In this document: positions 1 through 7,486 of the stretch, in pieces
Layout of the letters: each line of letters begins with the position of its first letter
Numbering within the stretch: the stretch's first letter is position 1
Source: Thermoguttaceae bacterium
GTDB taxonomy: Bacteria > Planctomycetota > Planctomycetia > Pirellulales > Thermoguttaceae
Assembly: GCA_017407125.1 (NCBI GenBank)
Contig: JAFQXE010000045.1
Coordinates: 310,001-374,000, forward strand
Length of the DNA stretch: 64,000 nt
Reading direction: 5' to 3'
Notes under the pieces: model-generated
Databases searched by the model: none
Told to the model about the DNA's origin: nothing
The model's input: the letters and a program-made list of their open reading frames with translations, nothing else
Made by a program: the position numbers and the translations under genes

Positions 1-250
1 AATTAGCAATTACAGCGAGTACGTCGCGCCGTCCTCGCTGTGTTGTTTTTCTTGTACGGGCGAAGCCATCGCGATCCAGCAGGACAAAGCGACTGACACG
101 TTCTCAGAATTATTGGTTGTTCCTGTATCTATTGGCAGGCGAGGACGCCTGCGGTCGACGAGGACGTCGACCTTCCGAAAAGAATTCGCCGCCGCTTGCG
201 TCAATTGCTAATTGCTCATTGATAATTGCTAATTCCTCCCTTCTCCCCCC
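1..250. repeat. Intergenic spacer with heptamer repeats and twin hairpins
   Basis: No gene is supported here. The left edge and about 205-232 carry facing AATTAGC/GCTAATT heptamer repeats. Between them lie two adjacent perfect hairpins, GCAGGCG-agga-CGCCTGC (135-152) and GGTCGACG-agga-CGTCGACC (153-172), which share the same loop but have different stems. The short reading frame across this stretch has no family resemblance and is built from the repeats. Confidence 0.6.
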
Positions 251-278
251 TTGAACAATTTTTAGAATCGTGTATATT
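251..278 (+). promoter_or_regulatory. Sigma70-type promoter for tRNA-Ala and rpmI
   Basis: TTGAAC and TATATT are separated by 16 bases and directly follow a run of C. The same arrangement precedes rpsO and the pyrophosphatase gene. It lies about 45 bases before the tRNA. Pattern seen in sequence; activity is inferred. Confidence 0.65.
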
Positions 279-323
279 ATAGCGAAAATTATTTTCGGGG
301 CGCAGGCGCCGGAAGTTCTTTTT

Positions 324-396
324 GGGGCTATAGCTCAGTTGGGAGAGCATTGCCTTTGCAAGGCAGGGGTCGTCGGTTCGAGTCCGTCTAGCTCCA
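324..396 (+). tRNA. tRNA-Ala (anticodon TGC)
   Basis: A 73-base cloverleaf. The acceptor stem GGGGCTA pairs with TAGCTCC, the anticodon loop is TTTGCAA with anticodon TGC, the T loop is GGTTCGAGTCC, and the discriminator base is A. The acceptor stem contains the G3:U70 wobble that is the known identity element for alanyl-tRNA synthetase, which makes the alanine assignment secure. CCA is not encoded. It sits just upstream of rpmI and probably shares its promoter. Confidence 0.97.
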
Positions 397-455
397 TTTT
401 AACGTTGTGTAGACGTTAAATTTTATTTGGTTTTAGCATGAATGAGGTAAATTCA

Positions 456-659
456 ATGCCCAAAATGAAAACGCACAAGGGAACGAAGAAACGCTTCCGC
501 CTGTCCGCTAACGGCAAGGCGATGCATCGTTTCGCTGGTACGAGCCACCTGGCAAGCCGCATGTCGAAAAAACGCCGTCGTCAGCTGCGCGGCACGACTC
601 CGGTTGCCGACAACACCGCGAAGAAGATTCGCGCTCTGTTGGGCGACTACTCTGCCTAG
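456..659 (+). CDS. rpmI: 50S ribosomal protein L35
   Basis: A small basic protein of the large ribosomal subunit, 67 residues, the usual length for L35. The N-terminus MPKMKTHKGTKKRF and the later HLASRMSKKRRRQLRG are family signatures. An in-frame ATG lies six codons upstream, but GAGG sits about 8 bases before the ATG chosen here and the family begins MPKMKT, so the shorter start is preferred. It is followed by rplT, the usual bacterial order. The gene that normally precedes it, infC, is not present; a tRNA-Ala takes that place. Confidence 0.96.
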   Translation: MPKMKTHKGTKKRFRLSANGKAMHRFAGTSHLASRMSKKRRRQLRGTTPVADNTAKKIRALLGDYSA

Positions 660-823
660 TTTTGTTTCCGTCTGGTTGTCCCTTCGCAGTCGGCGAATTA
701 TTGCGAACGGACAAATTGTAAAGAACATTTTTTAACGGGTCGGGCAGGATAAACGTTTTATTCCGCCGCCGGGAGTAAAAGGCCTCGATTCGTAACCCTG
801 TAACGCAACAGGAGATTTTAACC

Positions 824-1165
824 ATGAGAACTACCAAAGGTTCAGCTCGCAACCATGCAAAGCGCCGTTTGTTCCGTAAGGCAAAGGGTTTTGTAGGAGG
901 TCGCAGAAAACTGCTCCGAACTGTCAAAGAGACCTTGATTCGCGCTGGCGTTTACGCCTTCCGCGATCGTAAAGTTCGGAAACGTACAATGCGCGCTCTG
1001 TGGATTGCCCGTATCAACGCCGCCGTTCGTGAAAACGGCATGACCTACAGCCGCTTTATCGAAGCCCTGAAGAAAGCCAACATCACTCTTAACCGCAAGA
1101 GTCTGGCTGAAATGGCTGTCAACGATCCCGCCGGGTTCACCGCCGTCGTCGAAGCCGTTAAATGA
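824..1165 (+). CDS. rplT: 50S ribosomal protein L20
   Basis: L20 binds 23S rRNA early in large-subunit assembly and in many bacteria represses its own operon. The 113-residue protein is of normal length and carries the family features NHAKRRLFRKAKGFVGGRRKLLRT near the start (split here as NHAKRRLFRKAKGF then VGGRRKLLRT) and ALWIARINAA in the middle. AGGAGA lies 9 bases before the ATG. The spacer from rpmI is about 165 bases, longer than is typical, leaving room for a leader structure, although I could not identify one. A strong terminator follows. Confidence 0.97.
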   Translation: MRTTKGSARNHAKRRLFRKAKGFVGGRRKLLRTVKETLIRAGVYAFRDRKVRKRTMRALWIARINAAVRENGMTYSRFIEALKKANITLNRKSLAEMAVNDPAGFTAVVEAVK

Positions 1166-1197
1166 GATTTTAACTCTCTGACTAACAAAACATTACG

Positions 1198-1232
1198 CAA
1201 AGCCCTCCTAAAAAGAGGGCTTTGTTTTTTTT
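1198..1232 (+). terminator. Rho-independent terminator after rplT
   Basis: The arms CAAAGCCCTC and GAGGGCTTTG form a perfect 10-base stem with a 7-base loop, followed by eight T. Confidence 0.93.
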
Positions 1233-1239
1233 CGGAGTC

Positions 1240-1668
1240 GCCGCTTAATGGAAGGCGGTAATGGAGTTCGCCAACGGCGAACGGAATTACGCATTCGCCG
1301 GAACGGCGAAGTTTCTCTGTCCCGTGCACGTACTTGGTTGAGCCCGGTTCGCGGGCGTTCCGCCCGCCGAAGAAAAGCGAGCTTTGCTCGCGATCCGTGA
1401 TGATTTTCAGGCTGCGAAAAAGAGGTTTTCAGCAGGACTTTTTTCCTGATGCGGGCGAGACGCCCGCGAACCGGATGTTCCGGCTGGCTATCCACGTTCC
1501 ATGATTTCTGGTACATCGCAAGCGGCTGACTGCAAGCGGGTTTGTTTCGTACGCCCGGGAACTGACGTTCCCGGCTCGCCTTGTTTTTTAAAACTTCGCG
1601 AACATCCTCCGCTCCTCCGCAACTCCGCGTGAGATTTCCCCGGGGGCTTACGCACCCCGGCTCGCCGC
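1240..1668. repeat. Array of short hairpin modules between rplT and the glycosidase gene
   Basis: No coding sequence is supported. The spacer is made of short palindromes: TTCGCC-aac-GGCGAA, GCGGGCG-ttc-CGCCCGC (1351-1367), GCGAGC-ttt-GCTCGC (1377-1391), GCGGGCG-aga-CGCCCGC (1451-1467) and a CCCCGGG...CCCCGGCTCGCC block (about 1636-1665). The conserved flanks GGAAGGCGGTAATGGAGT and CGGAATTACGCATTCGCC recur in reverse at about 59750-59804 around a different hairpin. The 1451 module with its downstream CGAACC...CTGGCT recurs at about 4011. Confidence 0.65.
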
Positions 1669-3765
1669 TTACATCGCGTCAAACTGCAGAACGCGAACTT
1701 CTCGGGGCGCCAGTTTGAACGTGATCGAGTCGCCCTGTTTGTACGTCTTGTTCAGACCGCTTTGAGAGCCGACGACTGCTTTGACGGAGTACGTCTTGCC
1801 GGCGTTGGGAATCATGCCAATCGAGCGGTCGAGGGTAACGACGATTTCTTTCTCTTCGCCGCGGTTGGGGTTGTGAACCGACAGGTATCCTTTCTTGCCG
1901 TCCCAGCCGGAATAGCCGTAAGGGACGCCCGATGCGGGTTTATCCCCGAACATACGCGCTCTCGCAAAGCAGGGATGAATCTCGTCCGCCCATTTCAAGC
2001 CCTCTGCCAAGACGTTCCAGTCGGATTCGTTCAGAACGCTCGGGCGGAGGTACATTTCGACGAATCCCGTTCCGCGGGTCAGGTGCATGAACAGGTATTC
2101 CCGAAACGTCTCTTCCGGCTCGCCGCTGGTATTCTTTTTCGGTTCGTGATTGAACAGCGCGTTGAGCGGGAACTGGACTTTGTCGGTAAAGACGATTTCG
2201 TGATAGATGTTGTCCCGATAGGTCAGCTCGCCCGTCCGGTCAGAGCCGCCAGCCGCGTCGCCGGCGTTGATCATCCAAATCGTGTCGACGTATCCCAGCC
2301 ACCACGGGCTAAGCCACGCGCCGTTGGAAATGACAATATAGACGTCCGGATTGACCTGGCGCATGTGGGAGAAAATCTGCATCAGCCGTTCCGTTCCCGC
2401 GACCATGTAATACTCTTTCAGCTCGTTGTACTTCGCGTCGTTCAGACGGCGGTCGTTACAGGAGAACCCTTTCGTGTCCAGCTGAGGCATGGCGGGACAG
2501 CCGCGCCCGGCAAGCTCGAATTCCCGGATGTTGAGATGTCCGAAAAGCCCGTCGAGCTTGAAGAAGCAGACGCCCTGCCGGGTCAGCTCGACCATGCGCT
2601 TTTCCAAATCCGCAGTGTATTTCGGACCGCACAGCGATATGTAATTGCTCATCGCTTCATAACCCGCTTCGCGATAAAGATGAACCATGCCGCCGCAGTT
2701 GAACACGCAGCCGGGGCTGAGCCACAGTCCCAGATGCGAGTTGACGTCTTTCATGTCCTTCAGCGACGAGGCGAAATCCGGGTCGAACTTCCCGTTGACC
2801 GGCCAGGCTTGCTGAAAGATTCTGGGGCTGTTGTCCTGCCAGCCGTCGTCGATTACGTAAGCGGACAGCGGCTTGACGCCCCGTTTGACGCAAAGTTCCT
2901 CGTTGATGGTGTTGACGCTCGTTTTGAACGAGTTCCGGTTGACGCCTCTGCCCAGGTCGAACCAGCAGTTGTACTGCGTCTGTAGCCGGAAAGCGTGAGC
3001 GCGAATCGTATCGATGTATTGCTGAAAGCAGTCTGCGACGAATTTTGGGTCGTCCGCCACGCCGCAGACTGACCAGTGCGACACATACGTCTGACCGCCT
3101 GCGAGTTCCTTTCCCCACAAGTACCCGCACTGCAAGACGCTGCTTTCAACCGTGTTATGCGCCGCTGGGAACTCGACGCCCCAGAACGTCCCGGTTTGCG
3201 TCGTGTACAGCGGCTGACCCAGATTCGGACGCCAGTTACTCGGCCCGTTAGCGGTCATGGCGTTGCACGTGTAAATCTGCAAAGCGTCCGGCGCGGGAAC
3301 GGAATCGACTTCGATGTATTCCAGCGTAATCGGCTTTTCCGATTGGATTTCCAGCCGCTTGCGGAGAAAGAAGTCCGCCTCTTTGAGTTCGTATCGAACA
3401 GTAACGGTCAAGCCCTTGTCCTTGTTTATCAGCGTGAACGCCGCGCCCGACCCCGCTGCGCCGTCCAGCTTGTACTGCTCTGCTTTCGTACAGATAAAAT
3501 CGGACGTCGAGAGAACTTCGTCGCCCTCGACAAACTGCGTCCCTTTCGAGATGCGGAGCTTGAACTCCGCCGCGCTTTCCGGACTCCACGACGTCTTTGC
3601 ACGGAGGTTCTCGATTATGGTTGTTCGCAAAACGCCGTCGGAAACCGTCAACGTCCGGCTTAAAAACGCGTTGGAGAGCGTAACCGACTGGCTCTCCGCC
3701 GCTTGGCTGAAATTCAAAGCAAAAATCGCTGTTATTGCAGCTGCAAGGAAGGTAAATCGTTTCAT
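1669..3765 (-). CDS. Secreted alpha-galactosidase-like glycoside hydrolase (clan GH-D, GH36-like)
   Basis: Predicted to hydrolyse alpha-linked galactose or N-acetylgalactosamine outside the cytoplasm. Residues 1-22 form a signal peptide (MKRFTFLAAAI..., cut near SQAAES). A beta-rich N-terminal domain of about 270 residues precedes a TIM-barrel region with VIDDGWQ near residue 305 and FFKLDG near residue 405. The Asp of KLD is the expected nucleophile of clan GH-D. A C-terminal beta domain follows. The length of 698 residues fits bacterial GH36. I cannot tell galactosidase from N-acetylgalactosaminidase or a related activity. The gene stands alone between repeat-filled spacers. Confidence 0.75.
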   Translation of the reverse strand: MKRFTFLAAAITAIFALNFSQAAESQSVTLSNAFLSRTLTVSDGVLRTTIIENLRAKTSWSPESAAEFKLRISKGTQFVEGDEVLSTSDFICTKAEQYKLDGAAGSGAAFTLINKDKGLTVTVRYELKEADFFLRKRLEIQSEKPITLEYIEVDSVPAPDALQIYTCNAMTANGPSNWRPNLGQPLYTTQTGTFWGVEFPAAHNTVESSVLQCGYLWGKELAGGQTYVSHWSVCGVADDPKFVADCFQQYIDTIRAHAFRLQTQYNCWFDLGRGVNRNSFKTSVNTINEELCVKRGVKPLSAYVIDDGWQDNSPRIFQQAWPVNGKFDPDFASSLKDMKDVNSHLGLWLSPGCVFNCGGMVHLYREAGYEAMSNYISLCGPKYTADLEKRMVELTRQGVCFFKLDGLFGHLNIREFELAGRGCPAMPQLDTKGFSCNDRRLNDAKYNELKEYYMVAGTERLMQIFSHMRQVNPDVYIVISNGAWLSPWWLGYVDTIWMINAGDAAGGSDRTGELTYRDNIYHEIVFTDKVQFPLNALFNHEPKKNTSGEPEETFREYLFMHLTRGTGFVEMYLRPSVLNESDWNVLAEGLKWADEIHPCFARARMFGDKPASGVPYGYSGWDGKKGYLSVHNPNRGEEKEIVVTLDRSIGMIPNAGKTYSVKAVVGSQSGLNKTYKQGDSITFKLAPREVRVLQFDAM

Positions 3766-4236
3766 GAGCGTAGATTGGGATTAGGGGATTATTGGGGGGA
3801 TTGAAAATTGATATATCAGGATTATAATAGATTTATAAAAGAGATGCAAGAGCGGGGGGGAGCCTAATCGCTTCAGTTCCTTTTCCTCCCGTCCCCCTTG
3901 CGGGGAACGAAAGGAAAAGGTTATTTGGCGATATTTCGTTTTGGTTTGTTCTCTGTTCCGTGGGTTAAAACCCACGGCTATTAAAAGTGAACCGCTAACG
4001 CGGTTCTGATGCGGGCGAAGACGCCCGCGAACCAGTTGTTCAAGCTGGCTTTCCGTGTTCAACGATTTTTGGAGGCTGCCGCCGCAAAGCGACCAACGGG
4101 AGCGGATATTGGCAAACGCGCGGTAGCGCGGACTGGGAGCGGCGAGGCGCCGCTCCTCCCTCATCCCTCCTCCCTCCTCCCTCCTAACTCAAAATCCCTT
4201 CGCCTTGCATATAATATATTTTCCCCTCGCCCCCCC
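3766..4236. repeat. Hairpin-module spacer upstream of rpsO
   Basis: No coding sequence is supported. The spacer contains CCGTGGG-ttaaa-ACCCACGG (about 3958-3976), GAACCGC-taac-GCGGTTC (3989-4006) and GCGGGCG-aag-ACGCCCGC (4011-4028). A block with CGACCAACGGGAGCG (about 4090) recurs at about 23508 and 59690. A GCGGCG-ag-GCGCCGC hairpin and CT-rich heptamer-like runs (about 4160-4190) follow. Confidence 0.6.
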
Positions 4237-4264
4237 TTGAAGTTGCAATAAAATATGGTAAAAT
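4237..4264 (+). promoter_or_regulatory. Sigma70-type promoter for rpsO
   Basis: TTGAAG and TAAAAT with a 16-base spacer, directly after six C. It leaves a leader of about 145 bases before rpsO. Such a leader could hold an S15-binding site, but I did not recognise the structure. Confidence 0.6.
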
Positions 4265-4415
4265 CCGTAAAATTAAATTGTTTGCGAATTCAGCGGTTTC
4301 TCGATCTGATGTAGACGATTCGAGACGCGATGAAGTTCACGCGCGGGGAAATGCCGGACGGCTTACACTCCAAACCACCTGAATTCATGGTTCATTTTTA
4401 AGGAAATACTTTACA

Positions 4416-4682
4416 ATGATTGAAAAAGCTAAAAAGCAGGAAATCATCAACAAGTTCAAGCGATCAGACAACGACAGCGGATCCTGCGAAGTTCAGATCG
4501 CCATCCTCAGCGAACGAATCAACACGCTGACCGAACACATGCGCTCCCACAAAAAGGATTACTCCACCCGCCGCGGTTTGCTGGCTATGGTTAGTCGCCG
4601 CCGCCGTCTGTTGGACTATCTGAAGAAGACGGAACCCCAACGCTACATCGACATCATTCAGGCGTTAGGCATTCGTAAGTAA
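4416..4682 (+). CDS. rpsO: 30S ribosomal protein S15
   Basis: A primary 16S rRNA-binding protein of the small subunit. The 88-residue length is standard. Family features include DSGSCEVQIAILSERI, LTEHMRSHKKDYSTRRGL and VSRRRRLLDYLKK, with the C-terminus RYIDIIQALGIRK. AGGAAA lies about 9 bases before the ATG. It is followed by pnp, the conserved rpsO-pnp order of many bacteria, here with a strong terminator and a repeat element between them. Confidence 0.97.
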   Translation: MIEKAKKQEIINKFKRSDNDSGSCEVQIAILSERINTLTEHMRSHKKDYSTRRGLLAMVSRRRRLLDYLKKTEPQRYIDIIQALGIRK

Positions 4683-4691
4683 AACAAGCGT

Positions 4692-4726
4692 AAAAGTCTA
4701 TCGGATTTTATCCGGTAGACTTTTTT
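4692..4726 (+). terminator. Rho-independent terminator after rpsO
   Basis: AAAGTCTATCGGAT pairs with ATCCGGTAGACTTT over 14 bases with one G-T wobble and a TTT loop, and ends in a T run. Confidence 0.93.
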
Positions 4727-4922
4727 GCGTATCGGGCGAGCGGGTTCGAAGCCGCGCGAGCAAACGGACGAGGTTATGTTTCCGAAAGAAGCTCTTTTCG
4801 GCGTTGCCCGCTTCCTGGTGGGAACCGACCCTGTCGGGTCGTTCGCCTTGCGGAAACAAGAGGGAGGGAAGAGAGTCAGTTTTTTATGTCGGCAGGTTGT
4901 TGGAGGTTGAAAAATATGAGCC

Positions 4923-5037
4923 GTTAGCTATTAGCTGTTAGCTATTAGCTTGGGCGCTAGAAGTTCTTAGCGTTAACTTTTCAAGCTGGAAGCTAAAAAC
5001 ATAAAGCTAGAAGCTAGAGGCTAGAAGCTAAAAGCTT
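4923..5037. repeat. AGCT-type heptamer inverted-repeat element, copy 1
   Basis: The left arm is a 7-base-period array (GTTAGCT, ATTAGCT, GTTAGCT, ATTAGCT). The right arm is its approximate reverse complement (AAGCTAG, AAGCTAG, AGGCTAG, AAGCTAA). The 40-50 base middle contains TTAGCGTTAAC. A second copy with the same plan and a related middle lies at 55429-55535. The element fills the rpsO-pnp spacer. Confidence 0.8.
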
Positions 5038-5181
5038 TCTCACAACGATTTTCTCTTGACGGATTATCTGGGAGTAATTATCAGACCGCTAAACGTACAA
5101 TCGGTATTTTCGTATATTTAGAAGTTTTTTAGGAAAAGATTTTTTAGTAGTTAGATTTTAGAAAGTTTTAAAGGCTAGTAA

Positions 5182-7317
5182 ATGAAACAAAGAGTAGAAA
5201 AACAAATCGGAAAAGAGATCCTCTGGTTTGAAACCGGAGAGTTGGCAAAGCAGGCGGCTGGCGCGTGCTTGTGTGGATATGGCGATTCGAGCGTTATTGC
5301 AACCGTTACGATTGCTGACGCCAAAGAAGGGCAGGATTTCTTCCCCCTGACGTGCGACTATCGCGAACGTTCAGCTGCGGCTGGCAAGTTTCCCGGCGGA
5401 TTTATCAAGCGTGAAGGCAAGCCGAGTTTGAAAGAAACCCTTACCGCTCGCCTCATGGACCGCCCAATTCGCCCCCTCTTCCCGGACGGATACTGCAACG
5501 AAATCCAGATTCAGTCGTTCGCGTTGTCGTCTGACCGTCAGCACGACACCGACGTTTTGGCGATGAACGGTTCCTCGATGGCTCTATGCCTGTCGCCGGC
5601 TCCGTTTATCGGACCGATCAGCGCGGTTCGTTTGGCTCGTATCAACGGCGAACTGGTTCCCTTCCCGTCTCAGGAAGAACTGGAAGAAAGCGACCTCGAC
5701 CTGGTTATTTCCGGGTCGGACGAGTCGATTGTCATGATCGAAGGTTTCGCTCGCGAAATGCCGGAAGCGGAAATGCTCGAATGCGTTCTGACGGCTCACA
5801 AGTACATCAAGGAAATCAACGCTCTGCAAAGAGAGATGATTGACCTCGTCAAGCCGGTTAAGGCGGAATACACGCCCGTTCCGGACTGCACTGAAGTTTA
5901 CGAAAAGATCAAGGCGGACTTCTACGACAAACTGGCGGAAGTCAAGCACATGGCAGGCAAACTGGCGCGCGCCGCGGCTGTTGACGAAGTCAAGGAAGCG
6001 GCAAAAGCCGTTGTCATTCCGGATCCGGAAGCGGAAGACGCCGTTCCGGAACTCGTATTCAATCTGGCGTGGGAAAAGCTGGAACAGCGCGTTGTTCGCG
6101 ACTTCGTTCTGGCTGGCAAACGCATTGACGGCCGCGGTCTGGAAGACATCCGCCCGCTGGAATGCCGCGTTGGCGTTCTGCCCCGCGTTCACGGCTCAGC
6201 CGTCTTTCAGCGCGGCGAAACCCAGGCTCTCATCACCGTTACTCTCGGCACCGCTCGAGACGATCAGCGCGTTGACGGTCTGTTTGAAGAGTATTCCAAA
6301 AAGTTTATGCTGGACTACAACTTCCCGCCGTTTGCCGTTGGCGAATGCAAGCCTCTGCGCGGTCCTGGACGCCGCGAATACGGTCACGGCGCGCTGGCAG
6401 AACGATCCGTTCGCCCCGTCGTTCCGGACAACGAAGTCTTCCCGTACACGATTCGCGTTATTTCCGACATCATGGAAAGCAACGGTTCCAGCTCCATGGC
6501 GTCCGTATGCGGCGCGACGCTGGGCTTGATGGACGCAGGCGTTCCGATTTCCAACCCGGTTGCCGGCATTTCCATCGGCTTGGTGAAAGAGTCGAACGAC
6601 AACTGGCAGCTCATGACCGACATCATCGGCGACGAAGACCACTTCTGCGACATGGACTTCAAGATCGCCGGCACGCAAAACGGCATTACCGGCATTCAGC
6701 TTGACCTCAAGATTGACGGCATTACGCCTGAAATGATCGAAGCGACGCTGGCTCAGGCGCGCCGCGGCAGAATCCAGATTCTCCGCACCATGCTGCGCTC
6801 AATTCACCGCCCGCGCAAAGAAATCTCGAAGTGGGCGCCTCGTCTGCTCAAAACGACCATCGACCCCTCCAAGATCGGTCTGCTGATCGGCCCTGGCGGC
6901 AAGACGATTCGCGGAATTCAGGAACTCACCGGCGCGTCTATCGACATCGACGAAGACGGAACCGTTACCATCGCGTCCGACAGCATGGAATCGGCAGAAG
7001 CCGCTCTGGGACAGGTTGAAGCCCTCACCGCCAAGATTGAAATCGGCCGCGTCTACAACGGCAAGGTTATCAGCATCAAAGACTTCGGCGCGTTCGTAGA
7101 AATCGTTCCCGGCCGCGACGGTCTGGTTCACGTTTCCGAACTGTCCGACGGTTACGTCAACTCGGTTGCGGACGTCTGCAAGATTGGTCAGATGATGAAA
7201 GTCAAGGTCATTGGCGTTGACGATCACGACCGAATCAAGCTCAGCCGCAAGGCGGTTCTCCTGGACGAACGCCGCGCTGCGGAACAGGCTGAAGAGGAAG
7301 AAGAAACGGAAGAATAA
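5182..7317 (+). CDS. pnp: Polyribonucleotide nucleotidyltransferase (PNPase)
   Basis: A phosphorolytic 3'-5' exoribonuclease that degrades RNA to nucleoside diphosphates in the cytoplasm, usually as a trimer. The 711 residues match the family: first RNase PH domain about 1-215, helical linker to about 310, second RNase PH domain to about 545, a KH domain with IGPGGKTIRGIQ near 570, and an S1 domain about 620-690. The metal-site segment D486...D492-x-K494 (in EDHFCDMDFK) falls at the same numbers as in the E. coli enzyme. The C-terminus is acidic. The ATG has only a weak Shine-Dalgarno sequence. Confidence 0.97.
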   Translation: MKQRVEKQIGKEILWFETGELAKQAAGACLCGYGDSSVIATVTIADAKEGQDFFPLTCDYRERSAAAGKFPGGFIKREGKPSLKETLTARLMDRPIRPLFPDGYCNEIQIQSFALSSDRQHDTDVLAMNGSSMALCLSPAPFIGPISAVRLARINGELVPFPSQEELEESDLDLVISGSDESIVMIEGFAREMPEAEMLECVLTAHKYIKEINALQREMIDLVKPVKAEYTPVPDCTEVYEKIKADFYDKLAEVKHMAGKLARAAAVDEVKEAAKAVVIPDPEAEDAVPELVFNLAWEKLEQRVVRDFVLAGKRIDGRGLEDIRPLECRVGVLPRVHGSAVFQRGETQALITVTLGTARDDQRVDGLFEEYSKKFMLDYNFPPFAVGECKPLRGPGRREYGHGALAERSVRPVVPDNEVFPYTIRVISDIMESNGSSSMASVCGATLGLMDAGVPISNPVAGISIGLVKESNDNWQLMTDIIGDEDHFCDMDFKIAGTQNGITGIQLDLKIDGITPEMIEATLAQARRGRIQILRTMLRSIHRPRKEISKWAPRLLKTTIDPSKIGLLIGPGGKTIRGIQELTGASIDIDEDGTVTIASDSMESAEAALGQVEALTAKIEIGRVYNGKVISIKDFGAFVEIVPGRDGLVHVSELSDGYVNSVADVCKIGQMMKVKVIGVDDHDRIKLSRKAVLLDERRAAEQAEEEEETEE

Positions 7318-7359
7318 TCGGCGAACCGGGAACGCGTTACCGATTGATTAATTAAAAAT

Positions 7360-7384
7360 AGCGGGAGGAAACTCCCGCTTTTTT
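7360..7384 (+). terminator. Rho-independent terminator after pnp
   Basis: AGCGGGAG, loop GAAA, then CTCCCGCT, followed by a T run. Further small hairpins (GCGGAC-ttc-GTCCGC at 7390-7404 and GGCGGC-gtcat-GCCGCC at about 7460) follow without T runs and look like repeat modules. Confidence 0.92.
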
Positions 7385-7486
7385 CTTTTGCGGACTTCGT
7401 CCGCGACCCGGAAACGTTTTCGGTTGCGTCACAGATATTGAGCGTGTCATTGGACAAGGCGGCGTCATGCCGCCGCAGTCCCCGAT

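Noticed and set aside
10..204. Small minus-strand frame at the left edge
   Set aside because: Made of hairpin modules and heptamer repeats, no Shine-Dalgarno sequence and no recognisable protein features.
1762..2985. Long plus-strand reading frame of about 400 codons
   Set aside because: It is antisense to the glycosidase gene, has no family features and its residue pattern is that of a reversed GC-biased gene.
4265..4415. S15 autoregulatory leader or riboswitch before rpsO
   Set aside because: The leader is long enough, but I could not match it to a known S15-binding structure or riboswitch core by eye.
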